12,912 bases of DNA from Planctomycetales bacterium (GTDB taxonomy: Bacteria > Planctomycetota > Planctomycetia > Pirellulales > Thermoguttaceae). The stretch covers positions 1 to 12,912 of the forward strand of contig SKOZ01000046.1 of NCBI GenBank assembly GCA_007119795.1, in the 5' to 3' direction. Every line of letters begins with the position of its first letter. Positions within the stretch are counted from its first letter, which is position 1. This document shows positions 8,259 to 12,912 of this stretch, piece after piece. Under the pieces are notes generated by a model that worked only from the letters and a program-made list of their open reading frames with translations, did not search any database and was not told the DNA's origin. The position numbers and the translations under genes were made by a program.

Positions 8259-8411
8259 TACCCCCAAGGTGGGTACGACGGCACCGGCGTCCTCGACAGC
8301 GAGCACCACCGGAGGTACAACGTCGGCCGCACCGGCGCCGTTGCCCTGCAGATCCACAAGAACGACGAACTGAAGATCCGCTTCCGCGACATCCGCATCA
8401 AGCCGCTCTGA
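8259..8411 (+). pseudogene. C-terminal remnant of a DUF1080 (3-keto-disaccharide hydrolase-like) gene
   Basis: An open stretch of 51 codons ends with TGA at 8409-8411. From about 8274 it encodes YDGTGVLDSEHHRRYNVGR and then GAVALQIHKNDELKIRFRDI followed by RIKPL. The pattern 'G.VALQIHK.DEL.IRFRDIRIK.L' is the typical last strand pair of the DUF1080 (concanavalin-like) domain, abundant in Planctomycetes. An in-frame TAA at 8256-8258 cuts it off, there is no start codon or ribosome site, and no matching coding sequence is seen further upstream. The intact domain is about 180-200 residues, so only the last quarter survives. It is a scar of gene decay or of a rearrangement beside the accessory module that begins just after it. 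Confidence 0.7.
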
Positions 8412-8553
8412 CGGGCGTCGAGACCGGGTGCCCCCGCCTGGACCGCCCGGGCTAGAAGAACCAACCGAGGCATAGGGCAGGTCGTGGGATGAAGGGCCCG
8501 GCGGGAGGAGAACGATTCGTCTGCCCATGCTGGTCACCACTCGCCCCGTCCTG

Positions 8554-8582
8554 CTGGCACGGCCGCCCGCGATGGCTATAAT
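8554..8582 (+). promoter_or_regulatory. Sigma-70-type promoter of the ATPase/DUF4276 module
   Basis: CTGGCA (8554-8559) and a consensus TATAAT (8577-8582) are separated by 17 bases. Transcription would start near 8589, about 136 bases before the GTG at 8725. It is the only full TATAAT with well-spaced -35 that I found, and it points into the operon. Confidence 0.6.
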
Positions 8583-8593
8583 GGTCTCCGTAC

Positions 8594-8728
8594 TTGGCCC
8601 GAATTGCTCGGCTAGTTTCCGCAGGCAGCCCGTTTGATCGCCGTCAAACTATTCCCGGGCTCGACGGGATCAACACCGACGAAGCCACCGGGATCATGAC
8701 CCATGTCGGCAAGGGAGGCGTCCCGTGA
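8594..8728 (+). CDS. Doubtful 44-codon ORF ending in GTGA overlap with the next gene
   Basis: A TTG-initiated frame (44 residues) whose TGA stop (8726-8728) overlaps the GTG start of the next gene as GTGA. Codons from about 8653 onward have mostly G or C in the third position, as real genes here do, and read PGLDGINTDEATGIMTHVGK. The start is weak: it lies only about five bases after the predicted transcription start and has no ribosome site, unless translation is leaderless. It may instead be a gene remnant or simple chance. The hairpin at 8627-8661 lies inside it. I do not recognise the peptide. Confidence 0.2.
   Translation: MARIARLVSAGSPFDRRQTIPGLDGINTDEATGIMTHVGKGGVP
8627..8661 (+). repeat. 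Bulged stem-loop in the operon leader
   Basis: GTTTGA (8632-8637) and TCAAAC (8644-8649) are perfect inverted repeats around a six-base loop. Outside them AGCCC (8627-8631) pairs with GGGCT (8657-8661) across a seven-base one-sided bulge. It lies about 40-70 bases into the predicted transcript and could be an operator or an RNA regulatory hairpin. There is no T tract, so it is not a terminator. Confidence 0.4.
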
Positions 8729-9027
8729 AAGTCGTCATTCGAGACCCGACGTCCCTTGAGGTGCTCCGGCCGTTGGAGGTGGCGGCCTACCTTCGCGCGT
8801 CGTGATGGGCGCAGGTGGACTTCCGGGAGGGAATGTACGCGGTCTGGGCTGGGGACGACGACGAGGTGTTGGTCCCGCTGCGATCGGACCTGCGGGATTA
8901 TGCCCTGCGGATGGGCGACCTGCTCCGCACGCTGGCGAAGGTCGAAGATCGCTCGCAGTTGTCGATCGTCGCGGACCTGTTGGTCACGGGAGCTGACGTG
9001 ATCCGCGTGGCAATCGCCGAAGACTGA
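8725..9027 (+). pseudogene. 100-codon gene of unknown function interrupted by an in-frame TGA (codon 27)
   Basis: GTG at 8725 has AAGGGAGG (8711-8718) six bases upstream, an excellent ribosome site. It encodes MKVVIRDPTSLEVLRPLEVA and continues AYLRAS, then TGA at 8803-8805, then WAQVDFREGMYAVWAGDDDE and onward in the same frame to TGA at 9025-9027. The second half includes LVPLRSDLRDYALRMGDLLR, a helical VEDRSQLSIVADLL segment and the end ADVIRVAIAED. Both halves read as one protein of about 100 residues, acidic, with no membrane segment. The stop falls where a glycine is expected in a 'YLRASGW'-like context, and GGA to TGA is one base change. Small proteins of this type occur, to my memory, as uncharacterised ORFs before ATPase/DUF4276-like pairs; this is not verified. 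Either a recent nonsense mutation, a sequencing error, or suppressed/read-through translation. Confidence 0.7.
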
Positions 9028-9146
9028 TGCCCTACCTCGAGGTAGCCCCGTCGAGTGCCCGGTCCGCCAAATGGCGTTGCCGTGGCGGGGCCGAAGCGGC
9101 GGTGGCGGATGCCAAGCGCGCGGGCGACGATTGCGAAGGACTCTGA
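9027..9146 (+). CDS. Doubtful 39-residue ORF overlapping the interrupted gene by TGATG
   Basis: ATG at 9027-9029 overlaps the TGA of the preceding gene by one base, the same TGATG arrangement that joins the ATPase and DUF4276 genes. The frame ends at TGA 9144-9146, 24 bases before the ATPase start. The product (MPYLEVAPSSARSAKWRCRG, then mostly Ala/Asp/Lys) has no recognised domain. It contains a 14-bp palindrome near its 5' end. It may only be a coupling ORF or intergenic sequence. Confidence 0.25.
   Translation: MPYLEVAPSSARSAKWRCRGGAEAAVADAKRAGDDCEGL
9032..9045. repeat. Perfect 14-bp palindrome CTACCTCGAGGTAG
   Basis: Each half (CTACCTC) is the exact reverse complement of the other, with no spacer. 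It begins five bases after the stop of the interrupted gene and 126 bases before the ATPase start. With no loop it is more like a dimeric protein-binding site than an RNA hairpin. It could be an operator, but a chance palindrome in GC-rich DNA is possible. Confidence 0.35.
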
Positions 9147-9170
9147 TAGCAGGAAAGAGAGAACCGCCCC

Positions 9171-10424
9171 ATGGAACAGGATCACGTGGGCACGGGCATC
9201 GAATCGGGCCCGAGGCAGCCGGCCCGGATTGTGTACCTTCGCGTCCAGAACTACCGCGCTTTGCAGGACGTCGAGTTCAAGGACGTCTCGCCGCTGATGG
9301 TGCTGCTGGGGCCGAACGGGAGCGGCAAGTCGACCGTCTTCGATGTCTTCAACTTCCTCTCGGAGTGCTTCCAGTTCAACCTCCGCCACGCGTGGGATCG
9401 GCGGGGACGCGCCCGGGAGCTGAAGACGCGCGGGCAGGAGGGGCCCGTCGTGATCGAGATTAAATACCGCGAACGCCCGCGGCAGCCGCTGATCACCTAC
9501 CACTTGGCCCTCGACGAAAGGGGCAAGGGACCGTTCGTCGCGGAGGAATGGCTGCAGTGGCGGCGGGGCCCGAAGGGCAGGCCGTTCCGCTTCCTGGAGT
9601 ACCGGGAAGGCAAGGGCCGGGCGATCAGCGGCGAGATGCCGGACGAGGAGGATCAACGCGTCGAGGTCCCCTTGCGCTCGCCCGACCTCATTGCCGTCAA
9701 CACCCTCGGACAGTTCGCCGAGCACCCCCGCGTGGCGGCGCTGCGCGAGTTCATTACCGACTGGTACGTCTCGTATCTCTCCATCGAGGAGACGCGCGGG
9801 CAGCCGGAGGCCGGACCCCAGGAGCGGCTGAGCAAGTCCGGCGACAATCTGCCGAACGTGGTCCAGTACCTCAAGGAGCGTCACCCCGAGCGACTGGAGC
9901 AGATCTTCGAGACGTTGCGGCGTCGCGTCCCCCGGCTGGAGCGGGTCGACGCGGAGCTCATGCGGGACGGCCGCCTGCTGCTGCAGATCAAGGATGCCCC
10001 ATTCGATCGCCCCATTCTCTCGCGGTATGCCTCCGACGGCACACTGAAGATGCTCTCCTATCTGGTGGTGCTCATGGACCCCGAGCCGGCCCAATTTATC
10101 GGCATCGAGGAACCAGAAAATTTTCTTTATCCGCGATTGCTGCTCGAGCTTGCCGAGGAATGCCGAGCCGCGTCGGAACGGTCACAACTGTTGGCGACCA
10201 CGCATTCTCCCTTTTTTCTCAACGGCATGAGGCCCGAGGAAGTCCGGGTCATCTACCGGGACGGGCGAGGCTACAGCCGGACCGCGCTTGCCGCCGACAT
10301 CGCCGGAGTGAATGAGTTCGTCGAAGCAGGCGCTTCGATGGGCCACCTTTGGACGGAGGGACATCTGGCGGTGGGCGATCCCTCGGTCCATGCCGGAGCC
10401 CCCGGGCGGAAGGGGGTGTCGTGA
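9171..10424 (+). CDS. AAA_21/OLD-type ABC-like ATPase, probable defence component
   Basis: 417-residue ATPase with an SMC/Rad50-like head split by a middle insertion. The N-terminal strand [17 protein letters not shown] (20-36) is followed by the Walker [10 protein letters not shown] (47-55). The signature equivalent is S288-D-G-T in [14 protein letters not shown], Walker B is FIGIEEPE (309-316, E313/E314), and the switch histidine is H345 in [10 protein letters not shown]. The end, [18 protein letters not shown] (387-404), is the conserved tail of ATPases paired with DUF4276 proteins. No coiled coil of SMC length is present. ATG 9171 follows a purine-rich AGGAAAGAGAG at about 9151-9161. It overlaps the DUF4276 gene by one base (TGATG), so they are translated together. 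It resembles the ATPase part of OLD, Gabija and PARIS systems; a phage-sensing role is inferred. Confidence 0.9.
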   Translation: MEQDHVGTGIESGPRQPARIVYLRVQNYRALQDVEFKDVSPLMVLLGPNGSGKSTVFDVFNFLSECFQFNLRHAWDRRGRARELKTRGQEGPVVIEIKYRERPRQPLITYHLALDERGKGPFVAEEWLQWRRGPKGRPFRFLEYREGKGRAISGEMPDEEDQRVEVPLRSPDLIAVNTLGQFAEHPRVAALREFITDWYVSYLSIEETRGQPEAGPQERLSKSGDNLPNVVQYLKERHPERLEQIFETLRRRVPRLERVDAELMRDGRLLLQIKDAPFDRPILSRYASDGTLKMLSYLVVLMDPEPAQFIGIEEPENFLYPRLLLELAEECRAASERSQLLATTHSPFFLNGMRPEEVRVIYRDGRGYSRTALAADIAGVNEFVEAGASMGHLWTEGHLAVGDPSVHAGAPGRKGVS

Positions 10425-11038
10425 TGGCGGTTGTGCACATCGAAGTCCTGGTCGAAGAGCCCTCAATGGAGGCGGCGCTGCGGGTCTTGCTGCCGAGTCT
10501 CCTCGGCAGTACCAGCTTCGAGGTGTATTCCCACCAATGCAAGAACGACCTGCTCGCCCGATTGCCGCAGCGCCTTCGAGGATACGCATCATGGCTGCCG
10601 GACGATTGGCGACTTGTAGTCGTGGTGGACCGTGACGGTGACGACTGCAACGCACTCAAGGCACGTCTCGAACGGATCGCCGCCGAGGCCGGATTGCGGA
10701 CGCGCACGGCCGCCAGCGGCGGCAGCTACCAAATGGCCAGTCGCCTGGTGATCGAGGAGCTGGAGGCGTGGTACTTTGGCGATTGGCAGGCCGTGCGCGC
10801 CGCCTATCCGCGGGTATCTGGGGCGATTCCCGCACAAGCGAAATACCGGGATCCGGATGCCATCCAAGGTGGGACGTGGCAAGCCTTCGAGCGGGTGCTG
10901 CAGCGAGGGGGCTATTTCCGCAGCGGTTTGAGGAAAATTGAAGCGGCACGGGCCGTCGCCAAGCACTGGGAGCCCGACGGCAACCGGTCGCATAGTTTCG
11001 TAGTCTTCCGGGATCTCTTGCGCGAGATGACGGACTGA
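10424..11038 (+). CDS. DUF4276 family protein (Toprim-like putative nuclease)
   Basis: 204 residues, matching DUF4276: HIEVLVEEPSMEAALRVLLP (5-24), then HQCKNDLLARLP (37-48), VVVVDRDGDD (65-74), VIEELEAWYFGDW (109-121), KYRDPDAIQGGTW (140-152) and GYFRSGLRKIEAARAVAKH (163-181). The early glutamates E11/E12, the DRDGDD loop and the EELEAW acids are spaced like a Toprim metal site, so a metal-dependent nuclease is a reasonable inference but not shown. The frame is open 25 codons upstream inside the ATPase gene, but ATG 10424 is chosen because it overlaps the ATPase stop (TGATG) and has AGGGGG about eight bases upstream. ATPase plus Toprim encoded as separate overlapping genes mirrors PARIS (AriA/AriB) and a split version of OLD/GajA. 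Confidence 0.88.
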   Translation: MAVVHIEVLVEEPSMEAALRVLLPSLLGSTSFEVYSHQCKNDLLARLPQRLRGYASWLPDDWRLVVVVDRDGDDCNALKARLERIAAEAGLRTRTAASGGSYQMASRLVIEELEAWYFGDWQAVRAAYPRVSGAIPAQAKYRDPDAIQGGTWQAFERVLQRGGYFRSGLRKIEAARAVAKHWEPDGNRSHSFVVFRDLLREMTD

Positions 11039-11124
11039 ACGGCAGGTACCCCGATGGAGCCCCGGTCGAGATTGAACACGACAATCTTGCCGGAGGCACC
11101 CCGGGAGAACGCCACGAAGACGGC

Positions 11125-11148
11125 GCGGCCGTAAGGGCCGCCTTTTTT
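11125..11148 (+). terminator. Rho-independent terminator of the ATPase/DUF4276 operon
   Basis: A perfect six-bp stem GCGGCC (11125-11130)/GGCCGC (11136-11141) with a five-base loop GTAAG is followed by C and six T (11143-11148). It lies 87 bases after the DUF4276 stop, so the module has its own promoter and its own terminator. Confidence 0.75.
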
Positions 11149-11276
11149 CGACGGGTCCGATCCAGCCACGCTGTTGTTCAAGGACGCGGCGGGCGTGGTC
11201 CCAAATCCTCCACGCCTCCGGACGAACCGTGGGGCCGACGACGTCATCGCACCGCGTCAGCGACGAGGGCAATCCG

Positions 11277-12743
11277 ATGGGGACCGATGTTAAGCGGCGA
11301 AGGCTCCTCTGGAGCCTGCTGGTGGCCGGGGCGATCCTCGGCGCGCTGCTGGTCGTGGCCATTGCGGCGGTCACCATTGGGGTCGCCGTGGTCCTCCGCC
11401 GCGGGGCTGTCGAGCTGCAAAGGGAGCTCGATCTCATCGCCGAGGCAGGCGACCCGCTGACGGTAGCCGAACTCTACGAGCACTTCCGCCCGCTGGACGA
11501 GGAGCGTGCCGATAACGAGCGCTGGACGGCCTTGCTGGAAGAGATCGACGCGATCCCCCGGCAATGGTGCCAGGATATCTACCTAGCCCGTGACGGCGAC
11601 AATGGCCAGGAGCCCGACGCCGAGCGGTTCGCCGAACTCGTCGCCGAGCAGGCTGAACTGATCGCCGAAATCCACGAGCTGGCCGCCGCAGGAGGCTACT
11701 TCTTCCCGGACCCGGAAACCTGGGAGGCCACGATCGCCAACGAATGGTCCTCCCCCTATACCGTCACGAAAGCGGCATCGCTCGTCGTGCATCGGGCCGA
11801 GGCCGCGGTGGCCGCGGGCGACCGGGAAGAGGTCGTGCGCTGCTTCCAGACGCTCCTGGCCCTCGGCCGGATCGTCTCCCGCGATCCGAATCGGATGGAA
11901 ACGATGGGGGAGCTTTTCTGCTACCTCGATGCGATTGGGTCGCTGGAGAAGGCACTCGCTGCCGAGAATGCACTGGCCGGGGCGATCACGGCCGACGACC
12001 TCGCACAATGGATCGATACCCTCAGTGCGATCGAGCTCTTCGACCTCTGGGAGCGTAAGCTCCTTTCCCAGCGGGTCGCGTTTTGGGAAATCTTCCATCT
12101 TGCCGGTGATCACGCTCCGCCCATCGTCCGCGGCGAACGGTTCTCCGCGGTTTTGCGGACCAAGCTGGCCTCCCCCCTCCGCTTCGCGCGACTGGAGATC
12201 GAGGCCCTCCGCACCCATTGGCCGGAAGTGGTCGAGCCGCTCCGTGCCATTCACGAAGCGAGAGACCGCTACATCGAAGAGCATCCCATCCGTGGCGCGA
12301 TGACAGCAATCTTCAGTCTGGTCATGGACTCGGAGCACTGGCTGGAGCTCCTCGACCATTTCGAAGCCCGCCGGCAACGACTCCTGGCTGCCTTGGCCAT
12401 CGAGCAGCACCAACGTGTCCACGGCGCCCTGCCGGCGACGCTCGAGGCACTCGTCCCCGAGTTCCTCTTCGCCGTTCCCCTCGATCCCTTCACCGGCGAG
12501 CCCATCGGCTACCTCATCGAGGACGATGCCTACGTCCTCACCTCCCAGCAGGGCATTGAAGACGAGCCCATCGAGCTCCGCATCCCGCGGCACAGCCCCC
12601 CCTGGCCGACCCTGTCCTCCCCACCCGCAGCATCCTCTCAATCAGGATTCCTCACAGCGTCCAGCCGGCACGGTAGGCGCGGCGGAGGAACGCGTTGGCC
12701 TCCGGGGCGTTGGCAACAGACACCGCCTATTGGTCAACCATAA
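11277..12743 (+). CDS. Membrane-anchored planctomycete protein of unknown function, with an aberrant C-terminal tail
   Basis: 488 residues. A basic start (MGTDVKRRR) and one hydrophobic segment (10-40) anchor it in the membrane, the rest being outside (inference). The body is alpha-helical and acidic. Residues 368-422 (RLLAALAIEQHQRVHGALPA, then TLEALVPEFLFAVPLDPFTG, and a closing Y.L) form a motif frequent at the C-terminus of uncharacterised planctomycete proteins, faintly like the C-terminal part of pseudopilins. After about residue 441 the sequence turns into Ser/Pro/Arg/Gly-rich low complexity and overlaps an antisense remnant, so the natural stop may have been lost. ATG 11277 is preferred over a start 16 codons earlier because GAGGG (11265-11269) is seven bases upstream. 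It follows the terminator of the defence-like module and is a separate unit. Confidence 0.8.
   Translation: MGTDVKRRRLLWSLLVAGAILGALLVVAIAAVTIGVAVVLRRGAVELQRELDLIAEAGDPLTVAELYEHFRPLDEERADNERWTALLEEIDAIPRQWCQDIYLARDGDNGQEPDAERFAELVAEQAELIAEIHELAAAGGYFFPDPETWEATIANEWSSPYTVTKAASLVVHRAEAAVAAGDREEVVRCFQTLLALGRIVSRDPNRMETMGELFCYLDAIGSLEKALAAENALAGAITADDLAQWIDTLSAIELFDLWERKLLSQRVAFWEIFHLAGDHAPPIVRGERFSAVLRTKLASPLRFARLEIEALRTHWPEVVEPLRAIHEARDRYIEEHPIRGAMTAIFSLVMDSEHWLELLDHFEARRQRLLAALAIEQHQRVHGALPATLEALVPEFLFAVPLDPFTGEPIGYLIEDDAYVLTSQQGIEDEPIELRIPRHSPPWPTLSSPPAASSQSGFLTASSRHGRRGGGTRWPPGRWQQTPPIGQP
12652..12726 (-). pseudogene. Short antisense remnant of another gene's C-terminus
   Basis: On the minus strand an open stretch of 24 codons, bounded by an in-frame TAG (12727-12729), ends at TGA 12652-12654 and reads SVANAPEANAFLRRAYRAGW followed by TL. 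It is well-formed protein sequence with G/C third positions and looks like the tail of a longer protein, which I cannot name. It is wholly antisense to the aberrant end of the gene at 11277-12743. It may be the leftover of a gene whose body was replaced by the AT-richer DNA to its right. Confidence 0.35.
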
Positions 12744-12764
12744 TCGAACAAAGGTGCGCACAAG

Positions 12765-12912
12765 ATGACAATAGCTGTGGTGTTTGCTCTATTGGCGGGT
12801 ATTTCGGTGGCAAAGCCACCGTCTCACGCTGAACTCGTCGATGCCATTATTGCAGAACGCGAAAGAATTCGCACTTTGCATGTGATCACCATTGCCCAAA
12901 TGGAGGTACCGA
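12765..12912 (+). CDS. Start of a secreted protein of unknown function (runs off the right edge)
   Basis: ATG at 12765 opens a frame that continues to the window edge (49 codons). MTIAVVFALLAGISVAKPPS forms a short signal peptide (hydrophobic 2-15), then HAELVDAIIAERERIRTLHV begins a helical mature region. AAAGG at about 12749-12753 lies some 11 bases before the start, a weak ribosome site. Codon third positions here include many A and T (ATT, ATT, GCA, GAA, AGA, ATT), unlike the rest of the window, pointing to a different origin or weak selection. No family recognised from so short a piece. Confidence 0.6.
   Translation, partial: MTIAVVFALLAGISVAKPPSHAELVDAIIAERERIRTLHVITIAQMEVP

Larger units (their letters stand above)
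8412..8724 (+). other. Leader and promoter region of the ATPase/DUF4276 module
   Basis: 313 bases between the DUF1080 remnant and the first start codon of the module. The first ~140 bases (8412-8553) show nothing I can support. After that come a promoter (8554-8582), a hairpin (8627-8661) and a doubtful 44-codon ORF (8594-8728), each listed separately. Confidence 0.5.

Noticed and set aside
8803..8805. TGA read as selenocysteine
   Set aside because: The expected residue at this place is a glycine, no redox motif surrounds it, and I see no clear SECIS-like hairpin directly after it.
9027..9146. Zinc-finger-like small protein similar to PARP-type fingers (APS.R.AK.RC.G)
   Set aside because: The cysteine pattern needed for zinc binding is missing and the likeness is too short to support.
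1..12912. CRISPR arrays, tRNA/rRNA genes, insertion sequences
   Set aside because: No regular repeat-spacer pattern, no cloverleaf or rRNA signature and no transposase was seen on reading.

Overview
The window is very GC-rich (roughly two thirds G+C by eye, with third codon positions mostly G or C) and reads as a piece of a planctomycete chromosome. The evidence is an ECF sigma factor next to a Ser/Thr kinase in the arrangement known from Planctomycetes, a secreted CE15-type esterase, a degraded tail of a DUF1080 (3-keto-disaccharide hydrolase) protein, and an envelope protein with a 'LPATLEALVPEFL..VPLDPFTGEP' C-terminal motif of a kind common in Planctomycetes. A Pirellulales-like organism is likely, but this is inference from gene content only.

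Layout. Positions 1-1550 (minus strand): ECF sigma factor followed by a Ser/Thr protein kinase that runs off the left edge. Positions 1855-3162 (plus): secreted CE15 glucuronoyl-esterase-like hydrolase, divergent from the sigma factor. Positions 3159-8062 (minus): a putative operon of a 16-codon ORF with an ideal Shine-Dalgarno, a 1382-residue membrane protein with a voltage-sensor-like S1-S4 bundle, and a HAD phosphatase/phosphomutase. Its promoter is visible at 8119-8147. Positions 8259-8411: remnant of a DUF1080 gene. Positions 8554-11148 (plus): a compact accessory module with its own promoter (CTGGCA-17-TATAAT), a leader hairpin, a 100-codon gene interrupted by an in-frame TGA, a very small ORF, an OLD/AAA_21-type ATPase, a DUF4276 (Toprim-like) protein and a rho-independent terminator. 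Positions 11277-12743 (plus): a membrane-anchored protein whose last ~46 residues look aberrant and overlap an antisense gene remnant. Positions 12765-12912: the start of a secreted protein in clearly AT-richer DNA.

How the genes work together. The sigma/kinase pair is probably one signalling unit. The 16-codon ORF, the voltage-sensor protein and the HAD enzyme are co-transcribed; the last two are coupled through a stop codon that is part of the next Shine-Dalgarno. The ATPase and DUF4276 genes overlap by one base and resemble in architecture the ATPase + Toprim pairs of anti-phage systems (OLD/Gabija, PARIS), so a defence role is the best guess for this module. The small interrupted gene in front of them and the pore-less voltage-sensor protein are the two most interesting items here.
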